Origin: Amycolatopsis sp. 2-15
GTDB taxonomy: Bacteria; Actinomycetota; Actinomycetes; Mycobacteriales; Pseudonocardiaceae
Length of the DNA stretch: 64,000 nucleotides
Reading direction: 5' to 3'
NCBI RefSeq assembly: GCF_030285625.1
Contig: NZ_CP127294.1
Span: forward strand, 2,242,001-2,306,000
The notes under the pieces were generated by a model that was not told the origin of the DNA, did not search any database, and saw only the letters and a list, made by a program, of their open reading frames with translations. Below are positions 52,946-61,417 of the stretch, in pieces. How positions within the stretch are numbered: position 1 is the stretch's first letter; every line of letters starts with the position of its first letter. The position numbers and the translations under genes are program-made.

Positions 52946-54082
52946 ATGACCACCGAATTCGTCGAGCGCGTCCGCAATCGGCTCGCCGGTGAGAGCCGTC
53001 CGGCGGATCCTGTCGCCGTCGCGGAGGCCGTGCGGGCGGAAGCCGGCGGCACCCTCAGCCACGACGCCGTCCTCGACGCCGTCCGCCAGGCCCACCACGA
53101 GTTCGTCGGCGCGGGCCCGCTCGCGCCGCTGCTGGAGGACCCCACCGTCACCGACGTCCTCGTCACCGCGCCCGACCAGACCTGGACCGACGGCGACTCG
53201 GGCCTGACCCGCACTGACGTCCGCTTCGCCGACGAAGAAGCCGTCCGCCGCCTGGCGCAGCGTCTCGCGCTCGCGGCGGGCCGGCGACTCGACGACGCAC
53301 AGCCCTATGTGGACGGTTGGCTCCCCGTCCCGGGCGGGCACGTCCGCGTCCACGCCGTCCTGCCGCCGATCGCGCCCAACGGCACCTGCCTGTCCCTGCG
53401 CGTCCTCCGCCCGGCGACGCACACCCTCGACACCCTGACCTCGCTCGGCGTCGTCAACGAGGAAGGCGCCGAGATCCTCCGCTCGATCATCACGCGCCGC
53501 CTCGCGTTCCTGGTCACGGGCGGCACCGGCGCCGGCAAGACGACCCTCCTCAGTGCACTCCTCGCCGAGGTCAGCCCGCGTGAGCGCATCATCTGCGTCG
53601 AGGACGCCGGCGAACTCCGTCCCGCGCACCCGCAGTTCGTGAGCCTCGTCGCGCGCCCGGCCAACGTCGAAGGCGCCGGCGCCGTCGAGCTGCCCGAGCT
53701 CGTCCGCCAGGCGCTGCGCATGCGCCCGGACCGCCTGGTGGTCGGCGAAGTCCGCGGCGCCGAAGTCTGCTCCCTGCTCAACGCCCTCAACACCGGCCAT
53801 GACGGCGGCGCCTGCACTCTCCACGCCAACTCACCCTCCGAGGTCCCCGCGCGCCTCGAAGCGCTCGCCTCCCTGGGCGGCCTCACCGGCGACGCCCTCC
53901 ACAGCCAGCTGGCCGCTGCCATCCGCGTCGTCCTCCACCTCCGCCGCGACCCCACCGGCGTCCGCCGCCTCACCGAAATCGCGACCCTCCACCGCACCAC
54001 CGCGACCACCCACACCACCCCCATCTGGCGCGACGGCCACTGGACCCCCTACCGCCCCCTCTTCGAGGAGGCGACCGCATGA
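52946..54082 (+). CDS. tadA: TadA/CpaF secretion ATPase
   Basis: 378 residues from ATG 52946. Hexameric ATPase driving Flp/Tad pilus assembly at the inner membrane face. Walker A VTGGTGAGKTTLLSALL (about 190-206), Asp box ICVEDAGELRP, Walker B-like DRLVVGEVRGAEV and His box GHDGGACTLHANSPSEVPARL are all present, so it should be active. The N-terminal domain (VGAGPLAPLLEDPTVTDVLV) is of the usual type. The 3' end carries the coupling signal cgaggaggcgaccgcatga, which is duplicated 482 bp downstream; this displaced tadB. Rv3659c-type. Confidence 0.93.
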   Translation: MTTEFVERVRNRLAGESRPADPVAVAEAVRAEAGGTLSHDAVLDAVRQAHHEFVGAGPLAPLLEDPTVTDVLVTAPDQTWTDGDSGLTRTDVRFADEEAVRRLAQRLALAAGRRLDDAQPYVDGWLPVPGGHVRVHAVLPPIAPNGTCLSLRVLRPATHTLDTLTSLGVVNEEGAEILRSIITRRLAFLVTGGTGAGKTTLLSALLAEVSPRERIICVEDAGELRPAHPQFVSLVARPANVEGAGAVELPELVRQALRMRPDRLVVGEVRGAEVCSLLNALNTGHDGGACTLHANSPSEVPARLEALASLGGLTGDALHSQLAAAIRVVLHLRRDPTGVRRLTEIATLHRTTATTHTTPIWRDGHWTPYRPLFEEATA

Positions 54083-54564
54083 CTCCGACCCGCTCGCCCG
54101 TGCGACCCGCGGCCCTTCACACCACGCGACCCTGCCTCGGCGCGCTGCCTCCGCAATCCGCGCGGCGCGCTTCGCGCAGCCGGCCCGAGTCTGGAGCCCT
54201 CCGCCGCCCCGCCGTCCCGTCTCACAGTCGCCGGCGCGATGCCGACTTGGCGCCCATCGGCGTTCCATGTCGCCGCTGGCGCCGAGGCGTCGGCTTCAAG
54301 TGGCGATACGTGCCCCGATCCGTGGTTGCCGCGGGGGTCGGTCGCCGGTGGCGCAGGGGTGGCGGTTGCGTGTGGTTGTACGTGGCTGGGTCTTTGGTTG
54401 CAGAGGCGGCGGTCCTGTGCTGGCGCCGAGGCGGCGGCTTCAAGTGGCGATACGTGCCCCGATCCTTGATTGCCGCGGAGGTCGGGCGCTGCCGGCGTCG
54501 AGGTAGCGGCTTCGCGTGGTTGCACGCGACCCGATCCGTCGTCACCGAGGAGGCGACCGCATGA
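54079..54564 (+). CDS. Repeat-derived 161-aa ORF inserted between tadA and tadB
   Basis: It starts at the ATG that overlaps the tadA stop and ends by overlapping the tadB ATG, each time in the 19-base sequence cgaggaggcgaccgcatga (54064-54082 and 54546-54564). The second half is four 24-residue repeats with a 72-bp period from 54277: WRRGVGFKWRYVPRSVVAAG, WRRGGGCVWLYVAGSLVAEA, WRRGGGFKWRYVPRSLIAAE, RRRGSGFAWLHATRSVV. The last copy ends TEEATA, like the tadA C-terminus FEEATA. The product is very basic and Trp-rich with no known family. It has the ribosome site formerly used by tadB, so it is probably translated, but it looks like a by-product of repeat growth rather than an old gene. Confidence 0.5.
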   Translation: MTPTRSPVRPAALHTTRPCLGALPPQSARRASRSRPESGALRRPAVPSHSRRRDADLAPIGVPCRRWRRGVGFKWRYVPRSVVAAGVGRRWRRGGGCVWLYVAGSLVAEAAVLCWRRGGGFKWRYVPRSLIAAEVGRCRRRGSGFAWLHATRSVVTEEATA

Positions 54565-55313
54565 TCACCGCCTGGCCTTTCCTCTGCTTCGGCACCGCCA
54601 TCCTCGCCTGGCCCACCCTCCCGACCCGACTGCTCTCACCACCGCGGCGACGGCTCACCATCCCCACGCCGCCGCGGCAGGCCGTCTGGGTGCTGCCGAC
54701 ACTCCTCGCCCTCCCGCTGGCCGGAGTCGGAGCCGCGGTGGCGACCGCGCTGATCACCGTCGCGGCAAGGCAGGAATGGCGCAGCAGAAGGGAAACCACC
54801 GCGGCGCTCACCCGAGCCGAGCAGACTTCCGCCGCGCTGCGCACGATGGTCGCCGAGCTGCGGGCCGGGGCTCACCCGGTGCTCGCGGCCGAGGCGGCGG
54901 CCGAAGCCGTCCCCGCGCTAAGCGGCGAGCTCACCAACCTCGCCACCGCCGCAAGACTCGACGGCACGCTCGAATCCAAAGAACTCCCGGAACTCGCCGC
55001 CGCCTGGACCCTCGCCGGCCGGCACGGCCTCCCCATCGCCGACGTCCTCGATGCGACCCGCCGCGACGTCGACGCCGCCACCACCTTCGCCCGGCGGCTC
55101 CACGCCAAGATGGCCGGTCCGCGGATGAGCGCGACCGTGCTGACCGGGCTGCCCGTCCTCTGTCTCGCCATGGGGCAGGCCATCGGCGCCGAACCGCTGA
55201 CCGTCCTCACCCACACCGTCCTCGGTCAGCTGTTCCTGGTCGCCGGCGCCGCACTGCTCTGGGCGGGCACCGCGTGGTCCCGAGCGCTCACCGGCCGCCG
55301 GGAGGTCCGATGA
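54561..55313 (+). CDS. tadB: TadB-like Flp pilus membrane protein
   Basis: 250 residues from ATG 54561, the A of the duplicated coupling signal. Membrane segments at about 1-20, 42-65 and two near the C-terminus (200-240). The central cytoplasmic T2SSF-like helical region contains LRTMVAELRAGAHPVLAAEAAAEAVP and AAAWTLAGRHGLPIADVL, as in type II secretion F proteins. It forms, with TadC, the inner-membrane platform of the pilus. Rv3658c-type. Overlaps tadC by four bases (ATGA). Confidence 0.85.
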   Translation: MITAWPFLCFGTAILAWPTLPTRLLSPPRRRLTIPTPPRQAVWVLPTLLALPLAGVGAAVATALITVAARQEWRSRRETTAALTRAEQTSAALRTMVAELRAGAHPVLAAEAAAEAVPALSGELTNLATAARLDGTLESKELPELAAAWTLAGRHGLPIADVLDATRRDVDAATTFARRLHAKMAGPRMSATVLTGLPVLCLAMGQAIGAEPLTVLTHTVLGQLFLVAGAALLWAGTAWSRALTGRREVR

Positions 55314-56002
55314 CGCCGTACGTTCTCGCCGCCGTCGCGCTGCTCGTCTGGCCGAGTGGGCCGAAGCCGCGGAGCCTCGCGCCGCCAACCACAAGGCGGC
55401 CGACGCTGCCGAGCCTCCGCACGAGACACGCCCTCGGCGCGGCGGTGGCCGGAGCGTCGGTAGCCGTCGTCGCCGGACTGACGGGCGGCGTGCTGGCGGG
55501 AGCAACAGCCTGGTGGCTCCTCCACCGCTCCCGCCGACCCAAACCCCGCGACGACGTCACCGAACGCCTGAACTCCGCCGCCACCCTCGACCTCCTCGGC
55601 GCCTGCCTCCGCACGGGCTTGCCGGTGCCGACTGCTCTCGAAGCCGTCAGCGCCGCGGCACCCGAGCAGACGTCGACCGCCATGAAGGCCACCGCCAACC
55701 TCCTCGCACTCGGCGCCGGACCGGCCGAAGCCTGGGCCCAGCTCAAAACCCGGCCCGGGTTCGAGGAGCTGTCGGTCGCCGCGACCCGCACGGCCCGGTC
55801 CGGCGCCGCGCTGGCCGCGACGGCCGGAGAAGTCTCCCGCCGCCTGCGCGACGGGATCGGCGTCGAGGCCGAGGAGCGCGCGGAACGGGCCGGGGTCGCG
55901 CTCGCGCTGCCGGTGGGGCTCTGTTTCCTCCCCGCGTTCTTCGTGCTCGGCGTGCTGCCGGTGGTGCTCGGCCTGGCCGAGCGGATCGGGAGCGTGTTGT
56001 AG
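55310..56002 (+). CDS. tadC: TadC-like Flp pilus membrane protein
   Basis: 230 residues from ATG 55310, coupled to tadB. One or two N-terminal membrane segments (about 44-66), then the T2SSF helical region (LLGACLRTGLPVPTALEAVSAAAPEQ, ATRTARSGAALAATAGEVSRRL) and C-terminal membrane helices (VALALPVGLCFLPAFFVLGVLPVVLGLA). Partner of TadB. Rv3657c-type. The pilin gene follows after 31 bp. Confidence 0.85.
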   Translation: MTPYVLAAVALLVWPSGPKPRSLAPPTTRRPTLPSLRTRHALGAAVAGASVAVVAGLTGGVLAGATAWWLLHRSRRPKPRDDVTERLNSAATLDLLGACLRTGLPVPTALEAVSAAAPEQTSTAMKATANLLALGAGPAEAWAQLKTRPGFEELSVAATRTARSGAALAATAGEVSRRLRDGIGVEAEERAERAGVALALPVGLCFLPAFFVLGVLPVVLGLAERIGSVL

Positions 56003-56033
56003 ATGAATCCACAATGGACAGAAAGGACCGATC

Positions 56034-56198
56034 ATGCACTTCCTCCCCGGAGACGAGGGCACCACCACGGCGGAGTACGCCATCGGCACGGTGGCCGCCG
56101 CGGCGTTCGCGCTCGCGCTGTTCGTGCTGCTCAGCGGCGATTCGATCAGCACGGCGCTGTCAGGTCTCGTGCAGCGGGCCCTGACGGTGGCGACCTGA
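56034..56198 (+). CDS. Flp-type pilin (DUF4244-like)
   Basis: 54 residues from ATG 56034, with agaaagga seven bases upstream; ATGs at 56003 and 56014 are out of frame. The sequence GDEGTTTAEYAIGTVAAAAF contains the type IVb prepilin signature: cleavage after Gly, then Glu at +5 and Tyr at +6 (G/TTTAEY). The hydrophobic helix that forms the fibre core follows. This matches the DUF4244 pilin gene (Rv3656c) of mycobacteria. The stop overlaps the next ATG by one base (TGATG). No prepilin peptidase gene is in the window. Confidence 0.85.
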   Translation: MHFLPGDEGTTTAEYAIGTVAAAAFALALFVLLSGDSISTALSGLVQRALTVAT

Positions 56199-56536
56199 TG
56201 GCCGGCCGTCGCCGGGACGGCGGGATGGTCACGGTCGAAGCCGCCCTTTCGCTGGGCGCGCTCACGGCCGTGGTGGCTCTGCTGCTCGCCGGCCTCGCCG
56301 CGGTGCTCGGGCACATCCGGTGCCTCGACGCCGCCCGCGAAGCCGCGCGCCTGGCCGCCGCCGGACAGCCCGGTGCGGCCGAGGCCGTCGTGCAGACGAT
56401 CGCGCCCCGCGGCGCGCGCCTCACCATCCGCCGGTCCGGCGACGGCATCACCGCCGAGGTCACCACCGAAACCCTCACCGGCTTTCACTTGGACGCCAGT
56501 GCTTACGCCGTCGCCGAACCCGGAGCACAGCAATGA
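56198..56536 (+). CDS. TadE-like minor pilin
   Basis: 112 residues from ATG 56198. RRRDGGMVTVEAALSLGALTAVVALLLAGL is a prepilin-like N-terminus (Gly before the cut, then V-T-V-E with Glu at about +5), followed by a soluble domain rich in Ala and Arg. Corresponds to Rv3655c. It is coupled to its neighbours by one- and four-base overlaps. Pseudopilins of this type are thought to initiate or cap the Tad fibre. Confidence 0.82.
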   Translation: MAGRRRDGGMVTVEAALSLGALTAVVALLLAGLAAVLGHIRCLDAAREAARLAAAGQPGAAEAVVQTIAPRGARLTIRRSGDGITAEVTTETLTGFHLDASAYAVAEPGAQQ

Positions 56537-56886
56537 GGGGCAACGACGAAGGCGTCGCCACCGTGTGGACGGCCATCGTGATCGCCGCGCTCGTCGGCCT
56601 CGCCGCGGCGGGGTGCTGGCTCGGCGCGGCCGTGGCGGCGAGGCATCGGGTGGAGGCCGCCGCCGACCTCGGCGCGCTGGCCGCGGCCGCGCACGCCGCC
56701 GACGGGCCCGCCCGGGCCTGCGACCGCGCTCGTGAGGTGGCCGATCACGAGGGCGCGGTCGTCACGGCTTGCAGTTGGCGCGAGCGCGACGCCCTCGTCG
56801 AGGTGCGAGCTGCAAGTCCACCCGTTCCCGGCTTGCCGCCGCCCTCGGCGCGGGCCCGGGCCGGGCCCGTTGGCCTCCCGGAGTGA
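56533..56886 (+). CDS. TadE-like protein, Rv3654c type
   Basis: 117 residues from ATG 56533 (ATGA overlap). MRGNDEGVATVWTAIVIAALVGLAAAG shows the prepilin-like leader and helix of the helicase-neighbourhood TadE-like family. Three cysteines in the soluble part (C47-like CWLG, CDRA, ACSW) may form a disulfide. The tail is Pro/Ala/Arg-rich. Last gene of the Tad operon; a large hairpin follows. Confidence 0.8.
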   Translation: MRGNDEGVATVWTAIVIAALVGLAAAGCWLGAAVAARHRVEAAADLGALAAAAHAADGPARACDRAREVADHEGAVVTACSWRERDALVEVRAASPPVPGLPPPSARARAGPVGLPE

Positions 56887-57307
56887 CGCCCGCCACCGCT
56901 CGTCCCCGAGTGGTCACGACGAGTGGCGGGCGATGTGGATCATCACCGGGGCAACCAGACGCACTGTCTCGACGAGCGGCGAACAGCCACGAGCAGCGGT
57001 AGCTGACGCACGGCGAGCGGTTAAAGCGGCTGGTCAGAGGCGCAAACGACCTGGTGCGCCTCAGTGGCTGCGAAGGGCGGCGAAAGTGTCAACCCGCGTG
57101 CTGGAGGGCCTCAGCGGGGGCTCAACGGCCGATCATCGGCTGTCCGTTATCGGCCGAGCGGTGCGGTACCGGGCGTTCATCGCCCAGTAACCACCGGTTG
57201 TCGCGCGGCTCTTCCGCGCAATGTGCAAATTGCCGTTTAGTGAGACGTGCGCCACCAACGGCCCCGACCCGGGTGGCGCGAAACCGGACCTTGAAGGCAG
57301 GAAAGCA
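56887..57307. other. Non-coding gap with terminator-like hairpin after the Tad operon
   Basis: A hairpin starts directly after the stop: cgcccgccac-cg-ctcgt pairs with gacgag-tggcgggcg (56887-56932), and probably ends the Tad transcript although no T-run follows. The remaining 370 bp shows no protein gene or RNA I can support; 57200-57300 should hold the promoter of the next gene. Confidence 0.5.
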
Positions 57308-57928
57308 ATGTTGGACGCGAATTGGCCGGACAGCTGGCGGAGTGCCTTCCGCATCGAACTTCGTGCGGAGGCGATCGGCCTCGCTTGGCGCGGCTGGCCG
57401 GTGCTCCCGGGGGCGACCCCGGCGCCGATCACCGGTGAGGGCGACGACCTCACGTGGCGCCGGCCGGTGCCGGTGCGGGACGACTGGCGCGAGCTGGTCG
57501 GCACCCACGCCCACGAGGTCGCCACCTGGTTCTCCGCCCGCACCCACAGCCTGCTCGTGGCCACAGGCACGGTCGTCGACGCCATCGAGGTCGACGACGA
57601 GCTGGGCAAGCGCGCCGCTCGCCTGCTGCGTGCCCTCGGGCACCCGGCGCCGATCGTCGCGATGCCCAACGGCCGCTGGCTGTTCCTCACCACGCCCGCC
57701 GACCACATCCCGGCCGAGCTCGCCGAGCAGGCGTCCGTGCAGTGGCACGGTGCCGGCAGCTACATCCCGCTGCCGCCGTCGCCGTTCCAGCACGGTGTCG
57801 TGCACTGGCGCGTGAAGCCCGAGGTGTGCGGCTGGCAGCTGCCCGACCCGGCCGAGGTGCACGACGTGCTCATGCGCGCCCTCGCCGACGAGCACGCCCC
57901 GCTGCTCGTGGAGACCACCGCTGCCTGA
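57308..57928 (+). CDS. Prim-pol-like (bifunctional DNA primase/polymerase N-terminal) protein
   Basis: 206 residues from ATG 57308 with aggaaag upstream. FRIELRAEAIGLAWRGWPVLPG is the usual start of actinobacterial prim-pol proteins, followed by ATGTVVDAIEVDDELGKRAAR, MPNGRWLFLTTPAD and GSYIPLPPSPFQHG. The short form lacks helicase domains and its acidic catalytic motif is weakened (VDAIEVDDE), so polymerase activity is uncertain. It stands alone between the Tad operon and the helicase, tail to tail with the latter. Confidence 0.78.
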   Translation: MLDANWPDSWRSAFRIELRAEAIGLAWRGWPVLPGATPAPITGEGDDLTWRRPVPVRDDWRELVGTHAHEVATWFSARTHSLLVATGTVVDAIEVDDELGKRAARLLRALGHPAPIVAMPNGRWLFLTTPADHIPAELAEQASVQWHGAGSYIPLPPSPFQHGVVHWRVKPEVCGWQLPDPAEVHDVLMRALADEHAPLLVETTAA

Positions 57929-57970
57929 CCGGTTCGACCCCGGCAAGCAGCGTCGACAACTGAAGAGATT

Positions 57971-60900
57971 TCACGCACCACTGTGGCCGCACTGCTCCCC
58001 GTGCTGACGCAATGCCCCAAGCACGGTATCCAGTACGGCCACCGCCCCTGCCTTGTCCAGTGGTTCGTTGCCGTTCCCGCACTTCGGCGACTGAACGCAG
58101 GACGGGCAGCCCGTCGGGCACTCGCAGGAGACGATCGCCTCCCGCGTTGCGGCCAGCCACGGGACAATCGCGGCATAACCGCGGTCGGCAAATCCCGCAC
58201 CCCCGGGATGCCCATCGTGCACGAACACCGTTGCCTCCCCGGTGTCCTCGTGCCACGCGGTAGACACCCCGCCGATGTCCCAGCGGTCGCACGTAGCGAA
58301 CAGCGGTAGCAGGCCGATCGCCGCGTGCTCGGCGGCATGCAGGGCACCGGGGACGCGCGCCGGAACCAATCCGGCGCCCCCCGGTGCTCTGCCAGCACCC
58401 CCGGTCCCCACCGGCGCCTCACCCTCGGCCCCGACCCGAGCGCCCCCGGTCCCCACCAGCGCGACGGTCTCGGCCCGAGCATCAGCACCAGCCCCGCCCT
58501 CAGCACCCCCGGTCCCCGCCGACACGACGGCCGCACCCGCGGCGTCACCCAGAGCACCCCCGGTCCTCGCCGACACGACGGCCGCACCCGCGGCGTCACC
58601 CAGAGCACCCCCGGTCCTCGCCGACACGACGGCCGCACCCGCGGCGTCACCCAGAGCACCCCCGGTCCCCGCCGCCTCCACGCTCTCGGCCCCGACCCGA
58701 GCGCCCCCGGTCCCCACGGGCGCGACGGCCGCACCCGCGGCGTCACCCAGAGCACCCCCGGTCCCCGCCGCCTCCACGCTCTCGGCCCCGACCCGAGCGC
58801 CCCCGGTCCCCACGGGCGCGACGGCCGCACCCGCGGCGTCACCCAGAGCACCCCCGGTCCCCGCCGCCTCCACGCTCTCGGCCCCGACCCGAGCGCCCCC
58901 GGTCCCCACGGGCGCGACGGCCGCACCCGCGGCGTCACCCAGAGCACCCCCGGTCCCCGCCGCCTCCACGCTCTCGGCCCCGACCCGAGCGCCCCCGGTC
59001 CCCACGGGCGCGACGGCCGCACCCGCGGCGTCACCCAGAGCACCCCCGGTCCCCGCCGCCTCCACGCTCTCGGTCCCGATCCGGGCGCCTTCGGTCCCTG
59101 CCGGCACGACGGCCGCAACCGCGGTGTTGCGCAGCGCGCCCTTGGTCCCCGCCGATTCCATGCTCTCGGCCCCGACCCGCGCGCCCCCGGTCCCTGCCGG
59201 CGCGATGGTCGCAGTCGCGGCGTCGCTAGGAGCACCCTCGGTCCCGATTCGAGCGGCTCCGGTCCCCGCCGGCACGACGGCATCCGCACCCGCGGCGTCG
59301 CCCAGCGCACCGTCGGTCTCTACCGACTCCATGCTCTCGGTCCCGATCCGAGCGCCCCCGGTCCCCACCGGCGCGACGGCCCCGGCCCGCGCCGCGCCCA
59401 GGGCACCGGTCCCCACCCGATGCGACGGGCCGAGCAGATCGCTCGTCACCGTGTACCAGACGGCGCGCGTGCGCAGGCTCTGTTCCGGCAGGTCGAGCGG
59501 CGTGTGGTCCAGCACCTCACCCGACGGGCGGCGGCGCAGGTAGCCGACGACCTGCGACGTCACCGCCACCTCGCCGAGGCTCACCGTGACACCGCCGTGG
59601 GAGCACTGTTCCTGCGTGGACAGCACCGAGATGTCCACGACCTCCCTCGGCGACGTGTGCCAGTCCGGGTCCTCGGCGTGCACGAGGGCGAGGCCGGTCT
59701 CGAGGTCGAGCTCGTCGACGACGTATGACGAACCCTGGTGCAGGTACACCGCACCCGGGTGCACCGCGTAGCAAGCCGACCCCGGGTCGACGGTGCCGAG
59801 CATGCGGCCGGAATCGGCCTCCACCACGGCGATCTGGTCGCCGCCCGAGCCGCGGATGCCGACTTCCGCGTGGGGGCGCTCGCGCGCGGTCCAGTACCAG
59901 CCGCTGGACCGGCGGCGCAGCAGTTTCTCCTCCGCCAGGTCCGCGAGCACCGCGCGCGCGGCCGGACCGCCGAATGTCTCCAGCTCGGGTTCCGTCAACG
60001 GCAGCTCCGCGACAGCGCACGCGAGCTGCGGCCCGAGCACGTACGGGTTCGTCGGGTCGAGCACGGCCGTCTCCACCGGACGCTCCAGCAACGCCGCCGG
60101 GTGGTGCACGAGGTACGTGTCGAGTGGGTCGTCGCGGGCCACGAACACGACCAGCGCCTCGTCGCCCGAGCGGCCCGCGCGTCCGGCCTGCTGCCAGAAC
60201 GACGCCAGCGTGCCCGGGTAGCCGGCGAGCACCACGGCGTCGAGGCCCGCGATGTCGACGCCGAGCTCCAGCGCGTTCGTGGTCGCCACCCCCAGCAACC
60301 GGCCGGAGAGCAGCGCAGCCTCCAATGCCCGACGCTCCTCAGGCAGGAAGCCAGATCGGTACGCCGCAACGGTTTCCGCCAACGCCGGGTCCACTTCGGA
60401 CAGTAGTCGTCGTGCGCCCAAGGCCGTGAGCTCCGCCCCGCGCCGCGAGCGCACGAAAGCCAGCGAACGCGCGCCCTCCATCACGAGGTCCGTGAGGATC
60501 CGCGCCGTCTCCACACCCGCCGAACGTCGCACCGGTGCGCCGTTCTCACCCGTCAGCTCGTCGAGCAGCGGGGGCTCCCACAACGCGACCGTCCGGGCGC
60601 CCCGCGGCGAAGCGTCCTCGGTGACCGCCGCGCACGGCAGCCCCGTGAGCCGTGAAGCGAACTCCGCCGGTGAAGCTGTGGTCGCCGAGGCCAGCACGAA
60701 CACCGGCGACGCCCCGTAGTGCGCGGCCACCCGCCGCAGTCGGCGCAGCAGCAGTGCGACGTGCGAACCGAACACCCCGCGGTAGCTGTGGCACTCGTCG
60801 ACCACCACGTAGGCCAGGTTCTTGAAAAACCGGGTCCACCGCGAATGCGAGGACAGGATGCCGCGGTGGAGCATGTCCGGGTTCGTGAACACCCAGTTCG

Positions 60901-61417
60901 CGTGTGCGCGCACCCAGTCGCGCTCGGTCATCGGGGTGTCGCCGTCGTACGACGCCGCCCGCACCGCGGGGACGTCCAAAGAGGACACCGAACGCAGCTG
61001 GTCAGCGCCCAGCGCCTTGGTGGGCGAGAGGTACAACGCGGTCGCCGCGGAGCCCGTGGCCAGTGCGGACAGCACCGGCAGCTGGTACGCCAACGACTTC
61101 CCCGAAGCCGTGCCCGTCGACACCACCACATGGGACCCCGCGTGAGCCAGCGAAGCCGCCTCGACCTGGTGTTTCCAGGGAGTCTCCACTCCGGAACCCG
61201 CGAACGCCGACACGACCGACGGCGCGGCCCACTCCGGCCACGCCGCGAAACCGGCTGCCCGCGCGGGAAGCTCGGCCACGTGCGTGACCGGGTTCTCGCT
61301 CACCGGGAGCCCCGCCGTGACCCGGCTCAACAGCCTCCGTCCTCGCTCGACCACGTGCCGAAGCTTCGCACAAGGCACCGACAGAACCGGGGCGAGATCG
61401 ATCAAGTGAGCAATCAC
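57971..61417 (-). CDS. DEAD/DEAH helicase of the Rv3649 type with a large repeat insertion
   Basis: 1,148 residues from GTG 61417. The SF2 core (about 70-470) has TGTASGKSLAYQLP (motif I), VVDECHSY (DECH box, motif II), VLASATTA (III), NALELGVDIAGLD and QQAGRAGRSGDEALVV (V-VI). A C-terminal DUF1998-type zinc region has CECPTGCPSCVQSPKCGNGN. Relatives are about 780 residues; here about 340 extra residues (roughly from 59,400 to 58,380) are Ala/Gly/Val/Glu/Thr repeats of GTGGARVGAESVEAAGTGGA and ALGDAAGAAVAPV type. They lie between the WH/OB-like region and the zinc domain and keep the frame, so the protein may still function with a long flexible insert. The family works in DNA repair or RNA/DNA unwinding. 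Confidence 0.9.
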   Translation of the reverse strand: MIAHLIDLAPVLSVPCAKLRHVVERGRRLLSRVTAGLPVSENPVTHVAELPARAAGFAAWPEWAAPSVVSAFAGSGVETPWKHQVEAASLAHAGSHVVVSTGTASGKSLAYQLPVLSALATGSAATALYLSPTKALGADQLRSVSSLDVPAVRAASYDGDTPMTERDWVRAHANWVFTNPDMLHRGILSSHSRWTRFFKNLAYVVVDECHSYRGVFGSHVALLLRRLRRVAAHYGASPVFVLASATTASPAEFASRLTGLPCAAVTEDASPRGARTVALWEPPLLDELTGENGAPVRRSAGVETARILTDLVMEGARSLAFVRSRRGAELTALGARRLLSEVDPALAETVAAYRSGFLPEERRALEAALLSGRLLGVATTNALELGVDIAGLDAVVLAGYPGTLASFWQQAGRAGRSGDEALVVFVARDDPLDTYLVHHPAALLERPVETAVLDPTNPYVLGPQLACAVAELPLTEPELETFGGPAARAVLADLAEEKLLRRRSSGWYWTARERPHAEVGIRGSGGDQIAVVEADSGRMLGTVDPGSACYAVHPGAVYLHQGSSYVVDELDLETGLALVHAEDPDWHTSPREVVDISVLSTQEQCSHGGVTVSLGEVAVTSQVVGYLRRRPSGEVLDHTPLDLPEQSLRTRAVWYTVTSDLLGPSHRVGTGALGAARAGAVAPVGTGGARIGTESMESVETDGALGDAAGADAVVPAGTGAARIGTEGAPSDAATATIAPAGTGGARVGAESMESAGTKGALRNTAVAAVVPAGTEGARIGTESVEAAGTGGALGDAAGAAVAPVGTGGARVGAESVEAAGTGGALGDAAGAAVAPVGTGGARVGAESVEAAGTGGALGDAAGAAVAPVGTGGARVGAESVEAAGTGGALGDAAGAAVAPVGTGGARVGAESVEAAGTGGALGDAAGAAVVSARTGGALGDAAGAAVVSARTGGALGDAAGAAVVSAGTGGAEGGAGADARAETVALVGTGGARVGAEGEAPVGTGGAGRAPGGAGLVPARVPGALHAAEHAAIGLLPLFATCDRWDIGGVSTAWHEDTGEATVFVHDGHPGGAGFADRGYAAIVPWLAATREAIVSCECPTGCPSCVQSPKCGNGNEPLDKAGAVAVLDTVLGALRQHGEQCGHSGA
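58510..59140 (-). repeat. In-gene minisatellite of 96- and 51-bp units
   Basis: Five near-identical 96-bp units: the marker gctctc occurs at 58682, 58778, 58874, 58970 and 59066, exactly 96 apart. Next to them are three 51-bp units (starting at 58510, 58561 and 58612) that equal the second half of the 96-bp unit. More decayed copies extend to about 59,400. All periods are multiples of three, giving 32- and 17-residue repeats without a stop. The near identity of the central copies indicates recent growth. Confidence 0.92.

Noticed and set aside
57934..57955. ccggttcgaccccgg resembles a tRNA T-arm
   Set aside because: No acceptor, D or anticodon arms can be formed; upstream sequence is coding.
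52251..59410. CRISPR array
   Set aside because: The repeats are long, contiguous and contain coding sequence. There are no short repeats with unique spacers and no cas genes.
58242..59728. Long open frames on the plus strand (281-467 codons) across the helicase repeat region
   Set aside because: They are antisense products of stop-free GC-rich repeats. The minus frame carries conserved helicase domains on both sides.
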